The translations under genes and the position numbers were made by a program. The notes under the pieces were generated by a model, which was not told the DNA's origin, did not search any database, and saw nothing but the letters and a program-made list of their open reading frames with translations. Of a stretch of DNA of 64,000 nucleotides, positions 43,501-55,578 are shown piece after piece (position 1 is the stretch's first letter; every line of letters starts with the position of its first letter). Source of the stretch: Vanilla planifolia (Eukaryota > Streptophyta > Magnoliopsida > Asparagales > Orchidaceae); assembly GCA_023846275.1 (NCBI GenBank), contig CM043877.1, positions 10,213,107 through 10,277,106 of the forward strand, given 5' to 3'.

Positions 43501-45349
43501 TATAGATTTTAAGAGAAATCGATTAATTCGAAAGTAGTACTTTTTTCACCATATCAAAGCTCAATGCAGCACCAAATTTGAGTATTAAAAAATTTCTCAA
43601 AATTTAAAAAATATATTTTGTGTTCAGAGATGTGAGACATCAAAATATATGTATAAAGAGTGAAAAACAAATTATCAAACGAATTTCTTTCCTTTGCATT
43701 TAAGGCGAATCTTCAACTCATCTATAATATAGTTCCAAAATAATGAAGCAATTTGGGTACTCCAATGTTGTTTTCTCTCATTTAATAGGATTTTCATGAT
43801 AAAACTTACATCTCTATTCCTTGACTTTATAATATTTTTAAATCAATCAAACTTAAGAATTTTAATTAGGATATAAATTTTTTGTTGTCTGTAATATTAA
43901 CATAGAGTTTAGCATTTTTTAAGTCAATATCTTGCTACTATTATTATGATTCAAATTTAATATTGTCCTCTTAAGCTTAATAATCATATGTGATTTTAAT
44001 AATAATAAATTTCTTAAGTATTTTTTATGATGATCTAATCTTTTTATTAAGCATGATTTTTAGATAATATACCAAGATAGGTAGAATTGCAAGCTCCAAT
44101 AGCTTGGAGAACATTACACTTAAGCTTGGACAACACAAGATGGGCAATGAATTGAACGAATATCCCAATTAATGCATGAGTCATAGGCTAATATTTCTTT
44201 ATCTTTTAGAATACGATATATAATATGGTTGATGTTCTATCTTCACTTCTTAAGAGTTTATTGAAACACACAAAACCACAATCCATACATTGGTTGATGT
44301 AGTGTGACAATGTGTTTTGTGCATTGGTATTATTGAAGGGAGAAGAATCAATGAGTATGACGAGTAAATTGGAAAGACTAGAAAAAGGCTTCTTGCTATT
44401 GGTTGTGGGGAATTCTAGGGGAAATTTCATTGGCAGTCTAAGAAAATATGAGAGAATTATTGTGATAGTTTTGTAAAAATAAGAAGTGAAAAAGGAAAAA
44501 AAAGTTCAAAAATTTTTTGAAGAAACATAAAAACAAAGAGAGAAATCTCAAGAGGTAATAATAATATTGAAAATCAAAAGATAGAATTATATGCTTGAAT
44601 TCACGATGCATATGTTTGTTTTTATTGTTTGTTATAATGCAATCTAGTAACAATATTTTAATATAATAAGAAAAACTTTTATTTTTAAGTCAATGATATC
44701 TACTAAAGGATTAATCCAAGCAAAACAAGTCCCATAAAAATGCATTGATAGATTAAAGAATTGACTTAATTAGCCTAATTAATAATGATAAAAAACTTAA
44801 AATCATATAATATCATATAAATCGTAAGTTTGTAATTGAAAAAGATTAAGAAACCAAATAATATAATATTTTTATAATAAAGAAATCATGATTGTAATAA
44901 TTTATTTATCAGCTATGCTAATGTTCATATTCATTGCAAATTAATATCTTATTTTTTATTTTTAATATGAGATTAAATTTAATATCGTTCGTAATCAATA
45001 ATTTATCAAAAACCCATCAACTCTAATGTTTACTTTCTTCGATCGTTACTTTATCTTATGTCTCATATGATTGACTTCATCAAATCATTAACATTTAGTC
45101 TAAATCACCCTATTAGTTGTAGCAGATGTCGTCAACATCATTCCTCTACAACGGTTTCATCATCAATATCGATCATATTATATTATTATGACTTATATCA
45201 AAGTGGTATTTGATGATGACATAGTTAATTAGTAATTAATAACCTAAAAGAATAAAAATAAGACCACAATATAAAAAGCATAACCAAGCTGTCAATTAAA
45301 AAAAAAAAAAGCAAACATTTTTACAAATTTAAAAAACCGGAAATTGGCC
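40568..45349. other. AT-rich spacer with one mixed-composition patch
   Basis: No gene with a recognisable domain. 40860-41200 is pyrimidine-rich and includes a CACGTG palindrome at 41165. 42400-42800 has balanced composition unlike its surroundings and holds the weak small-protein candidate at 42441. The rest is AT-rich. Confidence 0.4.
42441..42671 (+). other. Weak small-protein candidate with a signal-like start
   Basis: ATG at 42441 opens MKSLFFLLMLLFTFL, a signal-peptide-like hydrophobic start, then TAA. The same frame stays open for another 60 codons to TAG at 42671, with a second possible start at MMRVVFF. The patch is less AT-rich than its surroundings. One in-frame stop and no recognisable mature peptide mean it may be a decayed gene or chance; I do not claim a gene. 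Confidence 0.12.
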
Positions 45350-45735
45350 ACCGGAAGAAAGCCGTGAGAACAATGATTATCTCGCCGACCGGAGGCGCCG
45401 CACTCCCCAAAGCATGGAGCCCACCGGAAAAGGAAGACGTGTCAATTTCCACTTCGCTGAGTGGAAAGAGGGGCTGCACGATACACGCACCGGATCCAGA
45501 GAGTAATCAAAGCTTCCGGACCACCCGCGTCCTTCAGCCCGAGTGAACCCCCAACACCCGACCGGGTTCCGAGGTGATCCGGTTCAAGGGTGCAACAAGT
45601 CGTACGTTATTCAAACCAACTTTTTGGCCAGCTATTCCGCGAATGTTCCCGAGGATTTCTGTGCGAACCCCGACGACTCATGCGGTCTATTCCGGGTATA
45701 TGACAAGCTCTCGTCGAAGTCGTATTTATTTCCAT
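45350..45735. other. CpG-rich island without a recognised gene
   Basis: A sharply bounded GC- and CpG-rich stretch in AT-rich DNA. Open plus-strand frames of 60 and 76 codons (45364-45546, 45543-45773) have no recognisable domain. Composition resembles that of a promoter or first exon, so a relic of a lost gene end is possible, but nothing downstream on either strand supports a current gene. Confidence 0.4.
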
Positions 45736-48290
45736 TTAAGGTATTTTTGATAGACATCACTTTAATTGATTAAATGCATAATAAAAACTAGTGGAAAATT
45801 AATAAATGATTTTACTTTTATAATTTTTTTTTTTTTTATTTTTGTTTGAATTTCAGGCTTAAGGACTTCTTGAATTAATGCATATTTGATATGAATCATA
45901 ACTTGTTAGCAACAAAAAATATATATCTAAAATCATAATAATGACCTAAAAATATTATTAAGAATAATAATATTTTTATAAAAAATGAGTCGAATTTTTG
46001 TCTAAGATGTCCTTATGCATAGATCATGTCAATCTTATATTAAAATTTTAATATAAAATATGAGAATTTTATCTATATTAAATATTAATCATATATTTTA
46101 ATAAAGTTTAGTGTTATCTCTAATATCAGATAAGAACTAGATGTTGATCACTTTATTAAGACTTATGCATGTGATTCCATGAAAACTCTATTAATAAAGT
46201 CAAGTGTCATGTATATAAGTAAAGCTTAGTGTATTAGCAACGTGAGCTTAATATTGCTAATATATGATTTTGATTACAATAAACAATGTTTAGATTATCT
46301 AACAATTAAATTGGTATGAATATATACGATTTTTATAGATTGAAATTTACATAAGAAAGTATTTGCTTAGAGGTTGTGTTGGAATAATTTTTAAGAATTA
46401 AAAATAATCTTAAAAATTATATCGCATTTCATATTCACGTAGTTTTAAAGTTTTCACATATTAACACTTTGGCAATTTATATAAGCAATAATATTATGTA
46501 AAGTAAGCATCGTTGATAGATAAGATATTTGTTGAACGAGCTATTAATCATCAAATAAATCATTCCATCAAATGTGTAATTTATGTCGAACCATTGACGG
46601 TTAAGACTTATGATAAAATAATTTCAGGCATCAAATTTGGGATTTTCATTAGTAGTTATGAGACATTTTGATGACTAGTGATATTTAAATCATCTAATGT
46701 CATAGACTGATATTAAGTTAGATCGAGTTGCAAAAGTATGATATTTGTGAAATGAAAATTAAACTATTTGTTAAAAATTATTAGTTCTAGCTTGATTTAT
46801 CTTTAAACTATATTAAACTAGTAAATAAGATTTTGATATTAAAGACAAAATTTTAGTTTCATTACATTAATGTATTATTTAATGAAATTGTTTTATATCG
46901 ACATAAGTAGATTATCATCATAATTTTTTTTAATAACTTAAGATCATAATATTTCATATAGATACCAAGATCAATCCCTCAATAGTCAATAAAAGATAAT
47001 TTTCATTAATATATTTCTCTAATTAAAAGTCACAATATAGTTCTCCAATTAAAAGTCAGCCAAAAGTTACTTTTTATTCAATAATTCTTTTTTAAGATAT
47101 CACATGGCAATTACTCACACTCTCTAATCTCAGATGTGACACCTATAAAGTAAATCACGGGAAAACACAAAGAAGGGTAATAAATCCAAATAGTAAAAAC
47201 CCACTGGAAGAGAAAATGATGTAGTGGTTAAGAGAATAGAAAGAATCACTTGATTGAAATAAAAAGAGTTGGGGGTAGGGGAATGGAAACGATGATAAGG
47301 AAAATTGACTTCTTATTCTTATGAAGGGAAAGGGCACAGGATCAAGGGAATTTTTTCTTAAGCTATGACTATATGAGAAATAGGAATAATGTTGCTCAAG
47401 TGTTTGAAGAATTTTGTGAGAAGCCAAATAAGTACACATTTTGTCTAACAAAAGCTAAAATAAATGCACAAAACAAGTTTACCCAATAAATTAGAAAAAC
47501 AAGGTCAACCAAAATTATCGAGGATGACAAAACATATCATCTCTATTTCAAAACATAAACTTTAATATAATTAATAAAATAACATTATATAATAAAAACT
47601 ATCATAATAAAAAAAATTTAAAACTAAAACTAATACAAATCTAAAAAATAATATATAAGCTATTTATATATTTATAACATCTATTAGCTCATCCTAAAAT
47701 AAAAAATTACATCTTATTTATAATATAAATAAAAAATGAGCATGATATATTTAGTAAACAAATTATTAATTACATACAATAAAACAATACAAAAATGTGA
47801 TAAAAAGAGGAGAGTCGTGGCTCTCAAGTCGACTCAACTACAAAATTGTTATCGCACGAGGTCAATCGTGCATCTACCCATCCCTCAACCCAAAATTATA
47901 TTTTTCCATTTATATCTAAATTTAAATTATTAAATATATATTTTAAAAGTATTAAATAAATACCCAATAATTTATAGCCGAGCGTGGAGCAGCCCCTTGG
48001 CGTATCCACCATTTCACATCATATATTTGACTTTAGCACAAACTTGTCTTCTAATAATATGAATGGTGACCAATTATTTAAGCTGCTCTCACAGCGGATC
48101 CTATCTTTTCACAGCAAACCTTGATTTGATCTAAGAAATGAACCGTTGATGCTCTTAGTGTTAAAGCCATGCGAGTGTGAGTTGACCTTTGCTACTTCTT
48201 TCTTCTTTCCATCAAAGCTTGAAAAATAAAAAAAGGAATTAAAAAGTTATCATTTTTTTTGTCTTATGTTAATCAAAGATTAGACGTTTT
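45736..48290. other. AT-rich spacer upstream of the Aux/IAA gene
   Basis: No gene recognised. The last few hundred bases are presumably the distal Aux/IAA promoter. I did not find a clear cluster of TGTCTC auxin-response elements by eye. Confidence 0.4.
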
Positions 48291-48420
48291 AGAATTATTT
48301 TAAAAAAGAAGGTTTTTTTTGCGGCAAAGTATTATTTAAAGTTATAATTTTTTTTAGAATTATTTTAAAAAAGAAGTTTTTTTTTTTGGCAAAGTATTAT
48401 TTAAAGTTATAATTTTTTTT
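48291..48420. repeat. 65-bp tandem duplication just upstream of the Aux/IAA TATA box
   Basis: Two adjacent copies, starting at 48291 and 48356, of a unit beginning AGAATTATTTTAAAAAAGAAG and ending in a T-run. The second copy abuts the core promoter. Confidence 0.9.
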
Positions 48421-48434
48421 AGGAATAATTTCTT

Positions 48435-48442
48435 TATATATA
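48435..48442 (+). promoter_or_regulatory. Probable TATA box of the Aux/IAA gene
   Basis: TATATATA, followed about 30-50 bp later by a CT-rich stretch (CTCCTCCGTC near 48490) typical of plant transcript starts. It precedes a GC-richer leader of about 750 bp. A 5' UTR intron is likely: a T-rich tract and TACAAG acceptor at 49214 lie just before the coding start. Confidence 0.45.
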
Positions 48443-49228
48443 CGATGCAGCTATGGTAGAAGAAGGCTATATAATTGGCTTATGGTATTCCTCCTCCGTC
48501 GAATAGGGTAGAGCGAGAAAAGAAGAAAGAAGCTTAAAGCGGAGGTCTTTTGGTCACAGGGCACGCCTTGGCTGAGCCGCTTGCCCCGGCCAATGCTTGC
48601 GTGGGATACACTGCAATTCTATTCTGGGGCCTGAGAGAGAAAAGGAATCGCCTTTGGTGTTTTTGCGACTGCTGCCTTTGTTGCCATTGCTTGTTCGACA
48701 GTGGAGTCGTGTGAGAGATAAAAGGAGGCAGAGGCAGGGCTCACGAAAGCGGAGAACAGAGAGGTAGAAAGCAGAGCTACTGCTACCTTTATTTTTCTTC
48801 TTCTCCTCGGAAGGTCCTCTTTCATGAGCTCTTCGTCGGGGTTCTTGAGGTTGGGTACTGGGTTTGAGCCTTTTGGGTGGGTGGAGGAGAAAAGTGTAGG
48901 CGCTTTTGCTCTGCGTATGCCAAGAGAAGAGGGTGGTGAGGACTGCAGCTCAGGAATGTCCTGCTTCCATCAACTATTTTTTCTCTTTGTTTGTTTTTAC
49001 TTGCGTTTCGTTTTCGTTGATGTTTAGTGGTATTGAGATATCGACATGTGATTTTTATTTTAAGCAGCATACGTTAGTTTTTTTCTTCTGCCATGGATTT
49101 TTTTAACCTATCATGCTTAGGACTGCAATTGCAGATTCTATTCTTCATTTTCTGTTTGCTAGTTAACGAATAAGATAGCGTTTACTGATTTTTTTTTTTA
49201 TTTTGTAATACAAGGAAAGTAAGGCTCC

Positions 49229-52200
49229 ATGAATACAGACTTTGGGAAGGGTGGGGATGAATGCCCTCGACTTCTGGATTTAATTCCATGCGAGATAGAC
49301 TGGCTAAAGAGAGATGCAGGTGGAGGAGGAGGTGGGAAGGGTTTAGGAGCTCCAATGGAGAAGAAGCTAGAGCTGACTCTTGCTCCACCGAGAGGAGAAG
49401 ACTGGGCAGTGTTTGAAGAAGTAGGAGAGATGCCTCCCTCTACGCTTCCTCTGAGCTACTTTTCTAAGCTTTCCAAGTCTTCAGACGCATACACATTTGT
49501 TGGAGCAAAAAGGGGTTTTGCGGACACAGTAGAGCCAAAGCCAGAAGGTTGAGATCGATTCTTTTCACTTCTCTCTTGATTTTTTTATGGTTCCAGTCCG
49601 ATGCAAACACCTTTCTTTTCTCTTTATTTTTTTTATACAACTATTGCAGTTTTTCATCATCATCATCAGAAGCAGCTTGGGCCCTTGCAGCTGGAGGTCA
49701 TAGCTGGCTTTGGAAAGGAATCATCACAGAAAGCAAATGGGAGGGCGGAGCAGCAGCAAAGCCTTGAGAGGAACTTGCATCCTGCCTCTAAGGATGGTGC
49801 TCTGACAAATAGCAGTGCTCAGATTAGGTAGTATTAATTTCTTTGTTGCGCCATCATTGGTACTGTCTCTAAAAATTGTTTTATATTAAATTTTATTAGT
49901 TTTTTTTCACACTTCTTTATTATGCCTTTGAAATGTGTCGGTAAAGATGTTTACCCTTTAGTGTGCCTATTGTTTATCTTTGTTGTCTTGTTGTGCTTTA
50001 GAAGGATATGCATGTGCCCCAATTTCAGCTCGACTTCATGATGCCCATCCACATGAAGTATGTATTTTTAGTGCTTCTAGTAATCCCTCAACTTTTTTAT
50101 ATGCTTATATTGGTTTTCTTGCATTTTAGCAGCTTCTGAAGTAATGTAGCAGTTTATAGGTGAAGTTAATAATGTTCTTGTGACACACAAATGTACTAAA
50201 AACATTCTTCTATTTTTGTTATAAGAAAATGGTACTCAGGTACCACAAATCTCTCACATATATGATTCATGGAAGGCTTGAATCCAAAGGGTCTATTGTA
50301 CATAGTCTTACCTTACATTTTACACAAGGCTGTTTTGAAGGAATCTGCAACAATTTCTACTTTTGCCAGGTCTCCCCTTCCAAGCTAATGGATGAAGGGC
50401 ATTGGTAGAATCACAATCATTTTTTGATAATTTTGTTGTATTGTCTGTCCTTTTTGTTCATGCTAGAAAAAGTATGATTTGTGCTCCTGAAGCTATGGCT
50501 TCTTTCAGCAAATATTTTTCAACACGTCTTTCCTCAAACTTGGTGAATGTATTTCAAAAAAAATTCTTGATGTTAGCTTTTCTTTTATCATAGTTAGCAT
50601 GCCTTTTTAGTTTGTCCATTTTTGTGGCAAAGATTGTGCTAGTTTTCTTAAATAGCATAATACAATATTTATTGTCCACATAACATTTACAAATGAAGGG
50701 TAAGTGCTGTCCAATGCTTTGTTTGTTTAAATTCATGTCATCTGCTTATAATGGATGGTTAGCTTGGCAAGTTCATGATTGCAAGTCACAGATAGTTTCA
50801 GGCATTCTTCTCTCAATAAAATTATGGTTTCATTTACTTTTCAATTAATGCTCATGAAGAGATTACTTAATGGGCTTTATATAACCAACCATGATGGCAT
50901 GCTTGATCTGTTTGATTTCCAATATACATTGTTGGAGTTGTGTTTGACTTAAAGTCAAGTTTTATAAATTTCAATCTAATGTCATGGTTCATACATCAAG
51001 GATGAACCTTGCTTTTGGGCGTTTTAGGAGAATGTATTGGTTGTTTAAATTTATCTAAGATTCTGAAATTTACTGATATAGGACAAGCTGTGCTCCAGTT
51101 GTTGGTTGGCCTCCAATTCGTTCATTTCGAAAGAATATTGGTAGCAGCTCGTCAAAGCCATCGAGCGACTTGCAAAACGGGGCACAAGAGAATGGAGTGA
51201 AAGCAGAATCCCCCAAGAAAGGCTTCTTTGTGAAGATAAACATGGATGGTATTCTGATTGGAAGGAAAGTGGACCTTAATGCCTATGATGGTTATCAGAA
51301 GCTCTCCTCAGCAGTACAAGACCTTTTCTGTGGCCTACTTGCTGGTATAATACTAACGTTTATGAACTGCAAATTTCTTTATAGACCGATTTGTTCCATT
51401 GTATTGTTGAATTGCTTAACTAAAGCTTTATGAAGTATGTTATCTTCTTTGCTGAGCTTGCTTAACTTTCAACATAGCTCAAAGGGATCCTACAGCTCCA
51501 CTGGCAGAGATGAGTGAAAAGGAGAAAATGGCATTTGCTGGACTTCTTGATGGAAGTGGAGAATATGCTTTGGTGTATGAAGACAACGAAGGGGATAGGA
51601 TGTTGGTTGGGGATGTGCCTTGGGAGTAAGACCTTTATTCCATTATCATTAAAGCATCAAAGTTATGTCCTATGATTTGTTTAATATTAAATGCAAGTGA
51701 ACACCATAATATTGCATCTCTTAGTATGTTGAATATAAAAGAATGCACTGTTAGTTTCTTGCCACAAGTTATGTATAGTATAATTATTATTGAATATTAA
51801 GTTGAGTAATAAAAATGAGGTTAAAAGACATAATTGTTAAGCATTATAAAAAAGTTGTTTTTCTTGTCAATATATTGTGATCATGAAACAACTAATGTAA
51901 TCATTTATGTTTTGGTAAAAAAATAAAATAAATTTTTATGATAACATAAAATTATCTTTTGTTCTTTAATATTATTTTTTAGTTTTGAGATTGTAAAATT
52001 ATGCTCCGAAACATGGTCAGACAAACGATCGATTGTGTTTCAAACAAGAACCTCATAGAGCTAATTTCATGTCTCAATTACTGTTGATTGTATGGAAAGT
52101 TGAAGAGTATAATATTTCTCAAAGTTTTCATAAACTTAAATATGAATTCGTTTGCTAATGCTAACGCTGAGTTCTTAGTGTCTCTCTCCTGGATTGAACA

Positions 52201-52434
52201 TGATTCTGAATTTGACAAATGCAGAATGTTTGTTTCCACTGCAAAAAGGTTGAGGGTGTTGAAGAGGTCAGAGCTTTCTACCATATCAGTAAGCTTCAGA
52301 ATTGTCATGTTTGAGCATTTTATCATACATTGACAGCTTCATATGGATGAATGAGACCAATATTTTCTAATTTCTCTTTTCAGCTGGCAACTGCTGTCAA
52401 CATAAACAGGGTCTCTGATGGTTATGCAGACTGA
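49229..52434 (+). CDS. IAA26: Aux/IAA auxin co-receptor/repressor, IAA18/26/28 clade
   Basis: Nuclear short-lived repressor that binds auxin response factors and is degraded through TIR1/AFB when auxin is present. Exons 49229-49547, 49650-49827, 51082-51344, 51478-51625, 52225-52288, 52384-52434, all GT-AG and in frame, give 340 aa. An in-frame TAA nine bases upstream fixes the start. Residues 13-20 PRLLDLIP are typical of the IAA18/26/28 group. 47-51 LELTL is the EAR (TOPLESS-recruiting) motif. 94-95 KR is the usual first half of a bipartite nuclear signal. 172-179 VVGWPPIR is the degron. 213-253 ([10 protein letters not shown] to CGLLA) and 281-305 ([24 protein letters not shown], split here in description only) are the PB1 domain with its basic and acidic faces. 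310-317 is the basic tail. The last exon gives a short, unusual ending ([16 protein letters not shown]). The exact paralogue number is uncertain. Confidence 0.93.
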
Positions 52435-54220
52435 AAGATGGGTTTGATTTGTGAGTTTTGAGTTTTGTGACATTGTTTTTTCTAAGATCCTAATTTCTGT
52501 GAGATGCAGTTGTCCTGCATGTTTAATTATCTTCTTGTTTAAAGGCACTCAGATTAACCATGTGTAGTTCTGGTTTACCAGCTGGTTTTTGTGATGTAAG
52601 TTATTTGAGTTATGTAGTCAGTTAAACATGTGTAAACGCTATATATTAGAGAAGAATTTGGTAGTTGTAGGAATCCTTTCATCTTTCCTTTGCTACATTT
52701 CTCATATGTAATATCAATGTAACTGTAATCATTTACTTTCTAATGGATCTGCTTGATAAACAGTTGAGAATATTTAGGAAGGAATCATTTTAAAGCTATG
52801 GAACTGTTCCAAAACTATATCTTAATTGTTCAATAATTCTGTAGCGACAGATGTTACTGAGTACAAGCTGGATTAATCTTTTGCATTGTTCAATGAATAT
52901 GCATATGATAGCGTTTTAATGTATTAACATAAGTATAATTTTGTGTTGATGGTTGTACATTTAATGATACATTAGGCCCAATGTTAATAATGTAGCGTAT
53001 CATTTTCTTCTATAACAAGTGGCCTTGGAATGAGATTTAGTTTGGATCATTTGTTTTGTATGCTTTGTGTCTTGTTTGTGCCTTTTGTCTTTGTGGTAAT
53101 CTCAAAAGACTTTGTACTTGCTTGAGTGATTTAGTTGTATGTCATGCTTGATAGTATTGAAAAGCATTTGTTGAGTTACAATAGTTTTATAGTGGATGGA
53201 ATGGAGTAAATTTTTTGGCATTATGGTATGGATGTTTACTTGGTTAGTTAAAAGTTTTAGAATTGAGTGATACATAGTAATGTTCTTGATATATATGATT
53301 GTGTTATTAATGTTATGATGGAACCAATTATTGATGAGAAACCTTTGAAATTCTTTTTGTTTTGTTTGTTGATCTTGTAAAAGCTAAGGGAGATCTAGTT
53401 ATGTATGAAAAATTCAATATTGTATAAGTGAATCTTAATTGAAGAGATGGAAGAAAAGTTCAAATCATCTCTTATTTTTGCATTTTTCTTGTACTAGAAA
53501 ATAAATTATTTGCGACTTTATTCCTTGAAGAGTTCTAGGATTAATTTGAAGAGTTGTAGATCTTCTCAATTTTTCAATGCATAAAAAATTATCAAATTTT
53601 GATGTGATGATAGAAATATATGTGAAAAACCATAAAGTATTAACTTGAAGCTTTATGCCTAATTGAGTGGTTTTGTCTTTTTAGCTAGAAATCAGGGTTT
53701 CATCTCAAGAATGTTCACTTGATTTAAAGTTAGAGTTTTGAGTGGGAAAGCTAGATATTTTTCAGATTTATCTTGTTTAATGATGATTAAAAGTTTGGAT
53801 AGAGTTCATAAAGATTTTTATGCTTCTAACCATTTAAAAGCATGGATAGTATTAGTTATTACGATATATCTTATAATTAACTTTCTATTTAATCTCCATA
53901 AGTTGTATATAAAAAAACCGAAAGAACTATATTGTAATCATTCTCGTTCTAATGCACTTGGGAATAAATTCCTTGTTAATGAAATTATTCCATGGGAGGA
54001 GAGGACAAGCTTGGTTGGTCACTTTCCTACATCTATTATGAGTTTAGAGTATTGGCTTTGATTGGTCACTAGAAAAAAAGTACAAAGGAGATTCTTGTCA
54101 AAGAATAAAAAGTTTTATTTATCTTAACCCCTCTAAGATTGAGTTGTGGGTTTAAGCACAATTAAATGTCATGGCTTTTATGATAACATAAGAGAGATCA
54201 TCTATAGTGGCCAAGTGATC
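52435..54220. other. Intergenic spacer after the Aux/IAA gene
   Basis: The first few hundred bases are presumably its 3' UTR. A 107-codon plus-strand open stretch at 53738-54061 shows no recognisable domain. No gene called. Confidence 0.4.
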
Positions 54221-54600
54221 CAATGGAGTTTCAAGTGGGCACCATTAGCGATGTGCCACGTGGAGATTTTTCATGAGAAGAGAAGGTTTTCACTTACAAA
54301 AATGTTGATTTATTTGAAAAACATTGGATAAGTTATTCTTAATTTATCTTTTCTCCACCTCTAGTTTGTCTCTATACATTTGTTTCTTCAAATTCTTTCA
54401 TAAATGAGCTACATCAATGGAGTTTCAAGTAGAGATTTTTCTTGAGAATAAAAGGTTTTCACCTACAAAAATGTTGATAGATCTAAAAAACCTTAGGTAG
54501 TTATTCTTAATTTATCTTTTCTCCACCTCTAGTTTGAGGGCTCTTCTCTGTGCATCTGTTTCTTCAAATTCCTTCATGAATGAGCTACACCAATTTGGTG
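54221..54600. repeat. Imperfect tandem duplication of about 194 bp
   Basis: CAATGGAGTTTCAAGT recurs at 54221 and 54415. Both copies then run through GGTTTTCACTTACAAAAATG-like, TTATCTTTTCTCCACCTCTA and TTCATGAATGAGCTACA-like blocks. Copy 2 lacks about 27 bp near its start and has a small insertion later. Non-coding. Confidence 0.85.
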
Positions 54601-55578
54601 ATGGGCTTTTCGTCATAACACTATTAATAAGGACAACTCTTCTTTATACATGTTTGTAGAATCCCAAAAGCCTATTTGGACACCTGATCTTTAAAAATGT
54701 TGTGTTGACAATCATTTAAGGTGGATTGCTATTGAATGATGGGAATCTTTTTGTATACATTTTGAATTAAATCACAATTTAGATATTCTAATTGGGGGCA
54801 AAGGATTGTTTGCGTGGAACAGTAGGACAATATTAGGTGTTGCACTTAGAAGAGCATCTATTTACAACTTAGTTCATTATATTATACTAGAAATATAATA
54901 ATTAAACATTCACACAATCGAAGCCCCTACATGCGGGTTTTGGTGATGTCAACTTTCACGTTTAGTGATGTCAACTTTCACACACGCGCACACATACATA
55001 TACTCACAAAGGATGTTTTTTGGCTTCTCAATGTAGTTACATCCCCTCATTTGAGAAGATCGATATTAGAGGCAATTGGAAAAAGGTTGGTTTCTCCTCG
55101 AAGGTGTAGAGACAGTTTAACTAAAACACATCCCACTAGGGATAGTCATCGCGAATAAGGATTTGAGATTGAAGGTTGAGGATCGCCAAGCTAAACGAAA
55201 TCATGGTTGTTCGAGGTACATAGAGTTGGCAAAGAGGATCAATAAGCAATCCTCTCTTAAAATCCATGACTTGAAACACTTCCTAGTGCTTTCACTAATC
55301 CCTTAAAATCTCCAATCTCTATTCCCCTTGATCCCAAACCTCCCCTTTATAGGAAAGAATTCATACAAACTTATATTAAATAATTTAAATGAATGTTGCT
55401 TTGCTAATGATCCTATGGAATCTGTCACTAATGTAACTTTGCACTTATGGTTTGTTGTCTTCCAAGTCCATAACAAATGGCTGGGATTATTAGCAAACTC
55501 GTTACAAATCTCTATTTCTTCTGAGAAAGAAGACCCAACAACATACTGGTTTGAGAATTCCAAAGGAAAAGAGGGGCT
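54601..55578. other. Intergenic spacer before the PME 3' end
   Basis: A short direct repeat (GTGATGTCAACTTTCAC, near 54943 and 54964). Open stretches at 55303-55681 on both strands are unrecognised; those to the right partly overlap the PME last exon as shadows. No gene called. Confidence 0.4.

Noticed and set aside
47155-47451. 98-codon minus-strand open frame
   Set aside because: Ser/Phe-rich translation typical of pyrimidine-rich spacer; no homology or splice context.
48824-49027. ATG-started 67-codon frame upstream of the Aux/IAA start
   Set aside because: No Aux/IAA-like residues, and an in-frame stop lies just before the conserved start at 49229. It lies in the presumed 5' UTR or its intron.
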